Assembly: GCA_029582155.1 (NCBI GenBank)
Contig: CM055895.1
Location: 9,805,544 to 9,869,543, forward strand
Direction: 5' to 3'
Source: Panopea generosa
Taxonomy: Eukaryota; Mollusca; Bivalvia; Adapedonta; Hiatellidae
DNA length: 64,000 bases
The notes below the pieces were generated by a model. It saw only the letters and a program-made list of their open reading frames with translations. It was not told where the DNA came from and did not search any database. The position numbers and the translations under genes are program-made. Positions 46,480-59,879 of the stretch are shown piece after piece. Every line of letters starts with the position of its first letter. The stretch's first letter is position 1.

Positions 46480-49400
46480 GTGTTTTGAAATGAAATTTAA
46501 CGTCATTTCCAAAATATCACAAGTTTTACGACAAATATACGTGACATATACAATGTTACTGATGAAAAAGTAACTTGCAAACTTTACTAACAATTTAAAC
46601 GGGTCACTAGGCGACAGCCCCAAGACTTTTCACCCAATTAAGACTAATCTAAACCTCATTACATACATTAATGCAACTAATCATATACAAAAATATACAA
46701 AATAATAATGGACATATGAAAACATTAATCCTGGTTACGTTGTTTTCCTATACAATAGACACCGAATATATTAACACTTTTATTTCTATCGCCTGTATCT
46801 TTTTCCTTATGCAGTATCTAAGCACATTCTTGATTGCATCATATATTTGAATAGTCGTTTGAACACGTCGGTATGATATATATTGCTGTTATATTGAGGT
46901 CATCTAAATTACGTCATAAACGAGACTAAAGGCAGACATTTCGATCGAATGTTGAACTGGTAATATGATTGCACTTACATCAATCAAATACAAATTCTGG
47001 TTAATGGGTAAGTCTGATTCCAGAGGTAAAATGAGATAAATATATATATAAATGTACTATGCATATCAAAAACATACATGCTTACTTCATTTAGCTAATG
47101 GTGGCAGTGTTGAATGTGGATGATGTATATTCGCAGCGAAACTATACGTTATATACTGACTTGTATACAAATGTATTACAGAATAGTTTTTCAGAAAGAT
47201 AGAGAAGGCGATTGATTTTCCTAAGATTTACAATCAATATCCATAAGACTTAAGCGAAAATAATCCGTATTTCATTTATAGTTTCATACTGGCCAAGATA
47301 TTACATGAATGTGTCGTCTTTCAACTAAAAGTATTTAATCCAAAATTGAAACTAAAAAACAAGGGTTCACAATATGCATAAGCAATTAAAAAGTAACATT
47401 CAAATATATAATAGTTCTATGTTTCAAATTAAACACAAACAAAAGTAACACATCGATGTAACATGCTCTGTCCATAATTATGTTTGTTGCACACTAAGAA
47501 TTCTACAATTGTCATGTGAAATAAATTACATTCTTCAGAGTTTTAACTTCTATGAATTAATGATTAATTATTCTTCAACTATAGCGTATTAGTCCGATTT
47601 AAGTTTGTTCCCTCATTTTCAATGGCAGACCTCGTCATCAACAACCACACTTGTTATGACTTAATGGCCAGAAACGCAGATTTAAATCATCACGTCGGTG
47701 CCCTCTGGCTCTGTTGAAAATTGGATGATAAAGACGACAATTCACAATTTGCACCGTTTGAAGGTTTATGCAGTCGATGAATGATGTCAATTAGAGAGGA
47801 CAGGCTCTTTATTAGACATAATTTCAAATTGCCCGAAGCATCCAATATATAAATTGAATTTCCTCAATAAAATCCTTGTATACGTTTGAAATAAGCGCTA
47901 TTAATATCAAGAAGCGAAAGAAAATTTGGAAACTATGGAAACGTCACGTTAATAAGACTGCAAGGCGCATGAATGACAAGAAGTGTTGTTAAAGGAAGTT
48001 ACGCGACAAATTAGATTATTCAGTCCACAGATCGGTAAAATATGCGTTTCATCGTTAAATTATTATCTAGTCTTATTATAGAAATATAAACAGGAAGACA
48101 CTGACAGAGATCGAAATCAATCTAATTAAATCGTGAGAAGCTTTAGCAAATGCATAAAATATTGGGTGTGCTGTCTGGTATATTACTGGGATCATACTTA
48201 AAGGTTATATACCGATTTGGAAATGTAACACCCAATCAATGCGAACAACCGATACTTCAATTAGTATTGACATACATTGATTTTGAAGTGTCAGTATGCT
48301 ATTTTATTAAATTTGAACATGTATGCTTATAATGCGGTGGTCTTCTGATTGTAATTTGCTTATGAATATCATCTAAACACAATAATCAATAGTAAATCGT
48401 ATATCCTTTCTTTACGTCTTGAAGTACAATTCTAATGTCTTATACCAAACATACTAGTATACAAGGATAGGTTTATAAGTTATAATTTATAAATGTGTTA
48501 TCTACTTATCACTTTAAACGACTTGTTTTACGTGAATTATATCTGAAAGTAAAACATTCATTTCTTTTTTACACTTATTTTAATTATCTTGCTTATGTAA
48601 ACGTTCGTAACCATCAAGTCAATGATACATGAACATACTATTTTAAATCTAAAATGATTTGGTAATTCTAAAATAACACTATAGTGTCAATCAATGGCTT
48701 TATATATATATTGTATAATGTATATATAACATTTTATCAATTTGTAAGTAAACTGCCCTGCATTCGTTAAATCATTTTAGTTTGAAAGTGAAACAAATCG
48801 ATTTCCGTACGTTAAATGTTTCCCAATTTAAACACGTTCTTGACGTACGTCTATGTCCAAATATTTTCTAATTGTTCATTAAATGACTTCTTGCATCTGA
48901 GACATCATGTCAATGAATTTGACATCATACAGGTAGCGTAATGGATAGCTTTACGATAACTAAAAACAAACTGGTCATAACTCAAATATGTGTGAAACCC
49001 TTAATATCCATATCTGTACTGAATTTACTCTATAAAGAAAAGTTAAGGCTCTTTTTAATGTCGTTCGATAAACGAATCTGAATTTTAATGTGTAGCAGCA
49101 TGTTAATGGGGACTCTGGCGGCAAACAGAATAACATGATAGACATAGTAATTAACATCATGTAATGAGAGAATAAATGTAATTGTTGTTTAAAAGAAATT
49201 ATTGCATTGTGTGAGTTCGAAGCACCATTGCAAAGCATAAAGCTAGATGCTATTGACTGAGACTTCGGAAAGGAGAATTAGTTAAAAAGGTAGGTAGGTA
49301 ACAAGACGTTTGTTTGAAAAGTTGGCAATGATTTGTGTTGTTTGACATTATCAGTATTATAAAGATGTCATTTCTGCTATGCATACAGTGTATGTACACG

Positions 49401-50430
49401 GTGGAAGCCAAAATTCACGTTTTCAATTTGAACGTTAACAAGAACATCACTCGAACAATAAACACATTATGATTTTATATAGCTAAATTTGACCTTATCA
49501 ACATAATTTACCAACTAGAAATATGCTTACTCCTTCGTATCGATATAATTAAAAAAAAAAAAAAAAGAACAATGGAGCATATCGAAGATACAAATTACAA
49601 CTTAATAAAAAAAGTAAAACTATCAAAATACCACTACTACATAAGTACATTGTACATAAACAAACGTTGGTATCATTAAGATAATTGGGAATTAATCGTT
49701 ATGTTTACATTCTGAAATGAAAAAAACACATTATAATCAAGGCAATACTAAAACAATATTACGTTTAATTAATATTTCAACAGCGTCATGTCGGAAAACA
49801 TTTCTATGTTACACGTCTGTCAATTACGTGTGTATCTTATTCCTCTAAAGCATACATTGGCTCCATATGAATACTTATTTATTAGTAGAAATTAAAACAT
49901 TCAGATTCATTACAGAAGTAAAACTATCAACAAGCATCGCTTACGGCACATCTTCAATACAATAGGGCACCGTACTAGATAATATTACAAACTTTATCAT
50001 AAGCATCCGTACAAATGAAATACACTTTGAAGTTGGAATTAATACTTTGAATATTTGTTTCTATGCAAACTTTAACATATAGCAGGCGTCTACATTGTAG
50101 ATGAATACGTAATTTCTTAAACATACCCTGTATTGGTGACAAATGACATCATGTGATGGTTTTTGTGAACATTACTTAACAACAAAATTATTAACGTTAC
50201 ACTCATATATCATTTAAACACTATAAGAATTGTATTATTTCTTTATAATCCTTTATATGCAAATGTTGGAAATAAAATGTGTTCAACAAACATTACAATC
50301 GCTAAAAAGTTGAACACAATATAACAGCTTTGATGACATTTATGCGAAATCAATATTTAAGTTTAAGTTTTATATAAGCACAGGAAATGGCAAACACGCA
50401 TTTATATATATCATATAAATATTTTGAAAT
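46480..50430 (+). repeat. Low-copy repeat, copy B
   Basis: Direct-orientation paralogue of 23105-26250. It shares ACAATAGACACCGAATATAT (46756), the CTGTTATATTGAGGTCATCT block, the conserved core (47610-48155) and GAAGCACCATTGCAAAGC (49219). Sequence at about 48460-48930 and 49300-50030 is absent from copy A but partly present in copy C, so A has deletions. Frames at 46423, 48150 and 48975 sit in it; their translations are not conserved in copy A. Confidence 0.85.
49550..49566. repeat. Poly-A tract
   Basis: A 17-base run of A within low-copy repeat B. Confidence 0.9.
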
Positions 50431-50957
50431 ATATAAGTAAAATAGTAATGGATCCATTTGTTATCCAATACAATGCCATACAACCAAATAGTTTCGATTG
50501 TCACATCTATGATTAACCAGTCTGTGAATATGATTAAAACACAATATCGTAGATATTCTTAGTCTAGTAAAAATGGTGATTGGTAATGGCGATGTATGTC
50601 GCATCAAAGTTTAGAACATACACATTGTAATAATGTTTAATGAGCACCTTAATGCAATATTTGCTTTTGTAACTCTTATAAATGAAACACATAAAGATGT
50701 CACTTTATAATTAAAAAACTAGGATGGGTGCTGAATAATTGTTCACGACAGCAACTACCGAAACGTATATAATTCTAACTTGGGAAAACTTCATTTAAGT
50801 TAATATGAATTTTGAATTAATTATATAGTTTAGTCATTTATATTTTAACAGTTTCTTTAGTATTCTCTAAGTAGTAAATTTAGACTGGGTTTAAGACTTT
50901 ACAGTGATGCAACTTCATATATTTTCGCATTATTATATCTAAGATAAGACATACCAG

Positions 50958-51010
50958 GTGAAATATGTAAAATTCTTCAGTTCTTAGACAGTGAACAGAT
51001 TGCACAAGAG
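50958..51010 (+). CDS. Very short exon-like stretch (low support)
   Basis: Between ACATACCAG and a consensus donor CAAGAG/GTAAGTAT lies an open 53-bp stretch reading EICKILQFLDSEQIAQE. The donor is the best in the neighbourhood and the peptide is amphipathic, but the acceptor lacks a pyrimidine tract and no partner exon is known. It lies between low-copy repeats B and C. Confidence 0.2.
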
Positions 51011-51484
51011 GTAAGTATATATAAGCATCAAATGGATTTATTATCATATTGTGTTAAATAGATTTGTTTTAAAAATTGTGAATACATCGTGAGGATAAGC
51101 TTTTAATAGACATGACAATATTCTGGCTCTTGGAGATTTCACGTTAACAAGTGAGCGTTTCCATCCTTTATTGATAATATGTGATGTGTTTGACCTAAAT
51201 AGTATTATTTTCCATTAAGATGTTATCAAAACCAATATTCATCCAAATGTAAGTTTATTGTGCTATCAAGTATTTCATTATAACCATACTATTTTTATTG
51301 ATAGTACATGGTCAATCTGCAATAATGGTTTTTGAAAATAAATAATCCAAATTCAAGCAATATCATTCAAAGTTTGTTTTGACATGGCTTCTTTTACAAC
51401 TGTTATTATATATCAAAGTTACCAAAAAGAAAGAAACGTATTGCTGATTTATCCTAATCATACTTGCGTAGATGTTTGATCGTT

Positions 51485-53850
51485 TCTCGGTAAGATATAA
51501 TTAACTTTTTTATTGAGGTCATCTAAATCACGTTACACATATGTCTGAAACACAGACATTTTGATAAAAATGGTTAGACGTCATATGATTATAGCTACAT
51601 ATGATAGAAAACACCAGTCATCTCATTAGTGGTTAATGGGTAAGCTGTGTTCCAGAAGTAACGAAGACGAAGCTTTATAGTTGTAATATTGTATTTTGTA
51701 TCTTACACCGGTTTTAAAAAACAACATTAAAGCATGCATGCACATATAAGTGAGCCGACAGTGACCATAATAAATGTAGTGATAGTGATAAAGACATAAC
51801 CTCGTGCATATCCCGAATGTTGCCATACCTTATACACCTGCAAGAACGTTCAAAGCATAACGTTGTTCTATCTAAAATTCCTATTCGCCTTGCATATAAA
51901 AATATCCGATACACGCTATGTTTCAAGAAATCCATTATTAACGTAATATTTAAATGTTTCAACAGTATACCAAAGGAATGTTGTAGAAAGCGCTACTTCG
52001 AAAATGTGTACATATTCATGGGCTTAATACGTTGACGAATTGTTATAATAAGCATTTTATTATTTGCAATGTATGTCAGTTGAGGATACTGGCGACAGAA
52101 TATATATCGAATCCCCTCGTATGTAATCACTATTGTATGACTTAATGGTCAGAAGTTCAGATTTAAATCACCACGTTAGTGCCCTCACAGCTCTATTGAT
52201 GTACAGACAGAGCCAACAATACACAATTTACAGCATTGCAAAGGTTTCGGCAATCGATAAGTGGTGCCAATTAGAGAGGAATAGGCTCTTTATAAGACAT
52301 ATTCTAAGCTTGCTTGCAAGAAGCATCTTTAATATCAAATGAATTTCTGCCATACATTTGTTTTAATAGCTCTATCAAAATCAAGAAAATTAAGCAAACT
52401 ACGGAAGCTAATAAATAAATAAGTCCCATGAACGAAGTGGTGATTATTGGTATAAACATAGAAAATATGTGTTTCATCGTTAAATTTCAAACAATTCTTA
52501 TTGTAGAGGTATACACAGGATGACATGGATAGAGTTGGAAAATGACATCTAGTGACATGGAAAGGAATCTAGTGATATCGTGAGATGCAGTAGTTAACAT
52601 ATAAAACTATGGAAGGTTGGGTAATATCATATATGTGGGTTAAATCACATTGAAAGGTTTAATAAAAAATTTTAAACGTAGCTCAATTCATGTGAACAAC
52701 CGATACTCAAATTGCGTATTAAATACATTGATATTGAATTAGAAGTATGTAATGCTAATTCCTTTCAGAAAGGTCGGTGTCGATAGCATGGTAATATTCT
52801 GTTTTTAATCTCGTTATGAATACCATCTAAACACATAAATGAATATAAGAAAGATGTTAAAGTATCCCTTATTTAAACTTTAACGTTCATTTATTTTATT
52901 TCTTCTATTAATACCTGCCTATTGGGTAGTGAAAGTAAGTTTATAAATTATATGAATGAAATATTGCATTCAGTCGCCTTTAAAACAATTAAAAGTATAT
53001 GACAAATACACAAAAATGCAAATAAAATGCTCATTTATATATACTAATCTGCAAAACCAGTGCTAATAGTTTTTTTCTAAAACAACTGCATTTGAAATAA
53101 ACATCAGAAACATATATTTAACAAATATGAAGTCAATGTAACAAACAATTTGAAATTTAACAGATTGACTACTACTAAAGATAATATTCTACTGTCACTT
53201 TTGTTTGTATTTTAGTGGATTGTGTATTGTTTTACAATTTGTATGTAACATTTTTATGAATTTGGACTGAAACCTTCTATACAGTATTTACAATTTTTAC
53301 AGTGACCATTTGAATTATAACATGACATCGGCATCATTACGGTTGTTTGGAAACCATCCACTTGTCAAATTCTGAAACGCCATTATGGTGAATTACACAA
53401 TCTAAAATCGAATCTAATATATCAAACTCATCATGTATTAAAACGTATCGTTGTTACTTCTATGTCACTTGTTTGTTTATCATTTTCCTCTATCGCATAC
53501 TTTGAATCCATAGACATACGTAAATCGTTTACATAACATAAAACCTACAGACTCATTACCGAAGTAGAACCATTAGCAAGTAGCACTAGTGAGACAGCTT
53601 TATTATAATGGTGCATCGTGCAGGATAGTATTTCAAACTTGTGTCATTAACATCCGTTAAAATGTGAAATAAACATTACAATTGGAATACATAATTTGAA
53701 TATTTTCCTGTACAAATTTAACAAAAAATTGATGAATAGCTGAATACGTCCTTTCTTGAAAGACAAAAATACCGTATATCAGTGACAATTAACACAAAAG
53801 AAGAAGATGGTTTTATTTCCTCGTCATATGTCAACAAGGGTCATCCTCAA
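51485..53850 (+). repeat. Low-copy repeat, copy C
   Basis: It matches copies A and B at GAGGTCATCTAAATCACGTT (51516), GTGGTTAATGGGTAAGC (51631), the core (ATGACTTAATGGTCAGAAG, 52137) and the last part (CAGACTCATTACCGAAGTAG, 53548, versus copy B 49902). It is more diverged than A is from B. The frames at 51626-52526 differ from the paralogous frames and are not genes. Confidence 0.8.
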
Positions 53851-53861
53851 TTAACAGTAAA

Positions 53862-53892
53862 ACGCACGCACGCACGCACGCACGCACGCACA
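53862..53892. repeat. ACGC microsatellite
   Basis: About seven tandem ACGC units at the end of low-copy repeat C. Confidence 0.95.
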
Positions 53893-53899
53893 GAGAATG

Positions 53900-55690
53900 T
53901 AACAGAATAATCACGTGACCAGCTGAAATTCGGAAGACTATTGGTATCGGCAAAACTAATAGAATATGATGTTGAAACAGAAAGTTTAAGAATTCTAAAT
54001 CATTGACTTTATAGGCATCTGAAACTGATTGATAAAACTATTTTGCATACTAAACATATAAAACTGTAATATAGTTTTGGAGTAATGAATGTCTTTGACA
54101 TTTTTATTTTAAGTTATTTAACTGTTGTTTCTTTCTATAGTTTATGCTGAGACTGTGTTCTAAATCAACAAAAAAGTGTAATCCCAAATACAGTAAACTC
54201 ATTACACAATGACATATTCCACTGATCACATAGTATTAAATCAATTCTCTTTCATTAAACTTTTCAACATTTAACGAATTTATGATTATCTCGAAAATTA
54301 CTACATGTAACGAAAGTTGTATCTAATATCAGACAGTGTAATTACAGTAACTAGTTCGTTAAGACATGTTGCCAAACGCCATATCCTCCAAATATTTAAA
54401 TCAATTCTACACCTAAAAATAATCCTAGTTTGAAGTAAGTTTTTTTTAAATGCAAGTAGATTAATGAATCCGGATTCTATAGTAACGGGGGTTTAATGCC
54501 ATGCTCAACAGATTTATATGATTTTTTGAAAAGTGTAGAACTTGCATAAGTAGTGTAGTGACGACAGCAGCCGTAATACTGACACATTTCCAACATGGTA
54601 AGTATAACTATCATATATGTAAAATGATTTTTGAAACCAGTAAAAGTACCTCATGCATAATGGTTACTGAAAGGAAGTTGTTATTGTCTGACATGGCCCA
54701 TTTAACATTACAACAAAATTTAGAGATTTTACCATGTGCTATATGGTTCCCAAAACAGTTAGACTAGTGTAGAACTACACATGTATATACCTATTGGTAT
54801 AAAGTCAACGTCATCGGCCACAATATCAGGTTAGTATGATATATGGCCATATAATATTTGTATACTATGTGACCATTTATGATATCAAATTTAAAATACA
54901 TTGTGACCTGTGCAAGTTGAGAACAAATTCAATTTAAATAAGAATTTAAAAATTCTAATTCTTTTAATGGTTTGCAAAATCATTTTATAATTATAATTGT
55001 AATAATAATCATGTGAGACGTTTTTGTTTTTATTGTCTTTTAACGCAAACTTTTGTCTACATATGCATGTAATTACCTTTACACTTGAACGGCATCGATG
55101 TAGCATACATGGCCAAGTTTGATAATTTTCTATAAAAACAAAACAAATCAAGATATGGCAATTTTAAGAAATCTGATTTCTAAGTTGAACTGAACTGATC
55201 CCTCATCCTCAAGGTTCTGTCAAAGGCACCCTGCCATCATGGTGTTTTATAATCAAGTTATCACAAAAAGATCACATTTCCTAAGTATTCCTGCCATGTA
55301 ATCCTATTTGTCGCCTGACTCTTTCTTCTGGCAACACTTTGGGTTGAACAAGTTCTCATTAACATGCATATCTCATGATTTAAGAAGCAGAAGTATAATA
55401 ATCTATGATTTATCTTTTATATTAACCAAGTTTCATCACTTGTGTTTTCCATATATTAAGTCGTCTCTCAAAAGATGTCAAACTACCTTCCAACCTTCCT
55501 GAACATATAAGTGAGAATGATTTGTCAAGGTTACTCTTTTCTTTTACATTCATTACTAATTTGATCAGGAAAAAAGTAAATATAGCATTTTCATAAGTTA
55601 TGTGTTAAGAACACCTTACATTTATGCTGATTTATATTGAATAATAACAATTACTCATGTTTAAAAAAATATAAACAACCCGGTAACAAT
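53900..55690. other. No clear gene; one donor-like site at 54599
   Basis: At 54558-54598 ACGACAGCAGCCGTAATACT...CCAACATG precedes GTAAGTATA, a strong donor directly after an ATG. With no acceptor or partner it stays a curiosity. The frames at 54558-54767, 54891-55151 and 55308-55502 look non-coding. Confidence 0.4.
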
Positions 55691-55697
55691 CATTTCT

Positions 55698-55817
55698 AAT
55701 ACTGATGACAGTTCCTATTCTTCTATTACTACTGTTACTGTTACGGTTACTTCTACTGTTATTACTTCTGCTTACTGCTAATATTACTTCTACCACTACA
55801 ACTACTACTATTGAGTT

Positions 55818-55855
<38 letters not shown>

Positions 55856-56065
55856 TTACTACTATCAGTACAACAATAACAAATACCACGGCTCGGTTTA
55901 CTACGACTAAGATTACTACTATGACTACTACTACGCCTACTTCTAATACTACTATGTATAACCATAATATTGCTACTACTGTTAATATTTCTACTGGTGT
56001 TACTGCTACCACTACTACACCTACGACTACCGCTACTACTGCTACTGCTATTACAACTAATACTA
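55698..56065. repeat. Degenerate ACT trinucleotide microsatellite
   Basis: Long (ACT)n with TTACTG, ACTATT and similar variants, purest at 55818-55860. It creates overlapping long frames on both strands (Thr-rich plus, Val- or Ser-rich minus at 55632-56097), which are artefacts. Confidence 0.95.
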
Positions 56066-56069
56066 ATGT

Positions 56070-57165
56070 ATATTTAACACTTCAATTGGATATTTAAGAT
56101 TGTAATTGGTACATTCTGCCAATACAAATATTCAATTGCAATCGAAATCTTCTAATTGGACCCTTTATATTCCAATTAGAAAATTGAGTTTTTGTTTTGA
56201 CTTTAATTCAATTTATCTCAGTATTGCATTTACATTTTGAGCTGAAAATTTGAAGTTAAATTCTTGTATATACACGTAATATATTTCCAAAATTGAATGT
56301 TAGAGTAGATGGTACATCTCTAAGTTTTGACAACATTACTCTTGCCTTCAACAAAATGCAATATTTATGCATACTGTAGCATTCTAACGTTGACATTTAT
56401 GTAACACTTTGCCCTTTGCTAATACAACCGATACCACCATGATACACTACAATATAAAAATAACTACGTAACATATATTTTCGAAATACATTTAAAAACG
56501 CATAGAAGTCAATTATTCAGAACTTTGAGGGCAAAATTGAAATAACGTCTTACACATTAAATAAAGATAAATTAGATAATAGTGAAAAACTTCTCGTCTG
56601 CAGCGTAACTATTTCCATTTCTCCATTGACATCAATATATTTTTACGCGGTACTGACACAGTTATATCATGATTGTTACGCCATTTTTATTTTCTATTGG
56701 ATTAACTTTCGCTTATAATTTACAATGTCATCTCTAATTTCTTAAAATAAACTTATGTTCTACCGAAATATAATTAGAAAACTTTCTAGGAAAGACGTTT
56801 TGAATTAGTTGGAAGTAAGTACAAGCTCGACCCTATGACCTTTCGAGTACATGTTCTATCTAATAAACGAACCCACAAGCGATTGATGTTAACTCTGATC
56901 TCTATGCGCAAGAGAGCTTAACTGTAACATCACTTATAATTTTGCTGTCTTGAATGTGATTAAACGCAATTTTAAAATATTTCAGGTTATATATGGCTTA
57001 TCAAGTTTTATTGACGAAGATATCAGAATAAAACTGTATACCTACCGTCCTTTCCTCAATAAACTGGTATTTAAACTAACATAAATTAAGCTACGCGCAA
57101 TCTTACGTTTAAAATACGTATCTCATTTAATGGAACATTTCCGAATTTCCGAACATTGCTATATT
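56070..57165. other. No gene seen
   Basis: AT-rich sequence. Near 56830-56880 the minus strand has a weak tRNA-like trace (GTACTCGAAAGGTCATAGGG). Confidence 0.4.
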
Positions 57166-57171
57166 TGTATT

Positions 57172-57203
<32 letters not shown>

Positions 57204-57215
57204 CATATTGGGTTG
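57165..57215. repeat. TA microsatellite
   Basis: Two TA runs separated by a few bases. Confidence 0.9.
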
Positions 57216-57400
57216 TGAAAAAAAACAGACGTAAATGTATAGACCAAACTACGGCGAGCGTGCAATATTCAGGCATCTGTCAAATCAATTCATTTGGTGT
57301 CGACCTAGACTTATATACTATGGTTTTACATACAACACATTTGGACTAGACAGACAATTTAAATACATGAATTGGTATGAATATATATATATAGAAATAA
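57215..57400 (-). repeat. Module repeat, copy 1
   Basis: It shares ACTACGGCGAGCGTGC, CATTTGGTGTCGACC and ACTTATATACTATGG with copies 2-4 but is the most eroded. The ATG present in copies 2 and 3 is lost. Confidence 0.75.
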
Positions 57401-57404
57401 TCAT

Positions 57405-57645
57405 TTGAATAATCAGACATAAATGTAAAGACCAGACTACGCGCGTCCAGCTACAATGCAAGCCATAGACACAGTATCAAGGCATTTGCCAAACCAATAC
57501 GTTTGGTGCCAACCATGACTTATATACTATGGTTGCATGGGCGGCCAATATGGGCTGTACGGACAATAAACATACATGAACTGATAGCTTTATATGAGAA
57601 GAAGGTTTCATGACTACTCACATGCTAAATAAAGGAAAGATTAAG
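57405..57645 (-). repeat. Module repeat, copy 2, with TATA-like box and signal-peptide-like frame
   Basis: On the minus strand CATATAAAGC (57587-57596) lies 71 bp before an ATG (57516). The frame reads MVGTKRIGLANALILCLWLA, then one more residue and TAG. It has a basic start and a hydrophobic core, like a secretory signal, but is only 21 codons long. The next bases (GTAGCT) form a poor but possible donor. The same TATA-to-ATG spacing (72 bp) is found in copy 3. Confidence 0.65.
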
Positions 57646-57649
57646 AAAA

Positions 57650-59000
57650 CACGTTGGATATATACGAGTATATATACATTGTATTTGAATCAATGCAATA
57701 CTATATAATGTTCTCACTGATACATTTTTATAACGCATCCTAGCTTACAACAGTGTGGCAATACCATCATGTTTTTCATAAGTTTATGTGTCGTCGTCTT
57801 TTACAAATAAATAAAATTCGAAATGTTTGGAATATCAAAACCACAAAACTTGACAAAAATATATAATATGGTAAACGTGAAATGAAATCCACAATCTGGA
57901 TGAAGATTAAATACTGCTTGACGCCCTTGTCATCGTCATTCGGACTCTTTCTATGATGAAACTGATTATACCGTGACTATTTTAACCAGTATGACGGATG
58001 AAATCGAAATCAAAATGAAATCTTGCGGATATGCCAAAATATATTTAATAAAAAAAAATAAGTGGGGATTTATTTTAGTCTAACCCGGGAATGTACACAA
58101 AGTAAGGAATCCATTTTCAATACTGCGAATCTTCCTTTAAAACAGACGACGACAATGCTGAATGAAATGGCTACTGTGGTATTAAATTTAATTTCGTATA
58201 GAAAATATTTTACCTGATCGAATTTCTGTTAAATTTGACATATTGTTCTTTATTATAGGTATTTAAGCATTTTTTGATCGGATCAGCGGTTTTGTAAAAA
58301 TTCAAGCATTTTGTGGAAACCTTGTTTTGCAATGAAAATACAAAATTAACATATGGTGGAATATTTTATGCTAAATAAATACTCAAGCTATGTAAATTAG
58401 TTGGTCTTAAGCCAGCTACACATTCAAACTAGTCATTTTACTAGTACCATGTATATGAGCAATGGCTAATACCAACCAGAGCTTGGACAACACTGACAAA
58501 GCAGAAATCTGATTAAATTATTGAATAAAAGGTAATTAGGAATCTGTGCACAAAATATCATTTATACATCACACAATTTCAGATCATTGCTCAAGAATCG
58601 CCGATAGTATTGTTATGCAAGAACTGGTATGGTTACTTTACATGTTTATCAAGATATAAAGAGAGAAAGAGAGAGAGAGTTTTGAAATATTTTACAGAAT
58701 ACGTGTTGTACATAATACTTACGATAAATGTATTTGATCATGGTTCAAAATATGTGAGTGTTTTACTATCAAAACTTCTAATATAAACAGTTGATCACCG
58801 CGGATAGTTATTTACTAAAAGTATCTATAATCAGAATAATTTTATAAAATATCATTCCAAGACGACATTTAATTCAGTGTACTACTCAAAATAATGTCTA
58901 TTACAGTCATGGACAAAAATAATGTGAAAACACGAATTACGATTAATATGAAACCTGCCACTTGAACATAGAAACTTGCTATTCAAATACTCTATCAATG
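57650..59000. other. No gene seen; short GA microsatellite
   Basis: AT-rich sequence with a GA-rich run at about 58658-58678. No coding signal found. Confidence 0.45.
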
Positions 59001-59013
59001 TCAAACAAAATAA

Positions 59014-59208
59014 ATGTTTAGCTGTAAACGTAGAGATACATTTAGTATACTTAGAGCGGACTTTAAGCGTGCTTTGTGTAATAAAATAACTTATAGATCA
59101 ACTAGAATTCCAGTTTTGACCTGTTTTAATTCTATATCTTTCTGGGTTCCTGTTAATATACTGAAGTACAGTTATGATATTCACGGAAACATTATATATT
59201 TTTACTAA
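59014..59208 (+). CDS. Unrecognised 64-codon frame
   Basis: The frame begins MFSCKRRDTFSILRADFKRA, with balanced composition, and ends near FISFWVPVN-like hydrophobic sequence. No acceptor or donor stands out and no family is recognised. It could be a remnant of a mobile-element protein or chance. Confidence 0.2.
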   Translation: MFSCKRRDTFSILRADFKRALCNKITYRSTRIPVLTCFNSISFWVPVNILKYSYDIHGNIIYFY

Positions 59209-59734
59209 TTTACTAGCGTCTAAGAAAAATATAAGGATATACTCATATATATAATACTAGAAAGCACTTAGCTGATAAAAAGCTTTCTGGGCTAACCCAT
59301 AGACAAATGCTTGTTAACTGATGGAGAATGACCTATGGTGCTGACATAAGTAATCGATTTAGTTTCCCCGAGACATCGTATTCTGCTTATTTGTTTTAGA
59401 CCTGCAACGGCATAAACGGTTCCCTGTTCTTGCTGTCGATAAAGATCCAATCAAACAAAAATACGTTGAAGTAGTCCAATGTAAATGGAATTGTCTGTAC
59501 TCTCATAAAGTTCATTCAGAACAATCAGAATTGTCGTGTTTAGTTATATATTGATTCAGGCATTACAGTCCAATACCGACAATGTATTACGTCCTTCTAT
59601 TTAAAAAAAAGGTGATTGTGAAAAGTATTATTGTAAAATTGTCTTTCCCTTTAATCGTCATGTATTTCAAACTTTGAAATTTAAAGATATGCAATATGTT
59701 AATATAAGAAAATACGCCACGATTCTACGCTCTA

Positions 59735-59870
59735 AATTGAGTAGGAACACACGAACCGGTGCCTCTCATAAAACAACACTCAGTACTGGTTTTACCCAGG
59801 AAGCGGACTCGAGAGCGGTTTATATAAGCTCTGAGCTTTCATCGCAATCGAGCTAAAATAAATTAGTATA
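59735..59870 (+). repeat. Dispersed repeat with GGTTTATATAAGCTCTGAGC
   Basis: ACCCAGGAAGCGGACTCGAG, AGCGGTTTATATAAGCTCTG and CGCAATCGAGCTAAAATAAA match a repeat I recall from bivalve genomes. The frame 59674-59856 crosses it and is not a gene. Confidence 0.55.
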
Positions 59871-59879
59871 AACTAACTT

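Noticed and set aside
48150-48332. 60-codon frame with a hydrophobic, signal-like start
   Set aside because: The paralogous sequence in copy A (about 25187) has in-frame stops and no ATG, and copy C is also unrelated in frame.
55632-56097. Frames of 126 and 130 codons on opposite strands
   Set aside because: Both are translations of an ACT trinucleotide microsatellite (poly-Thr or poly-Val/Ser) and have no independent coding evidence.
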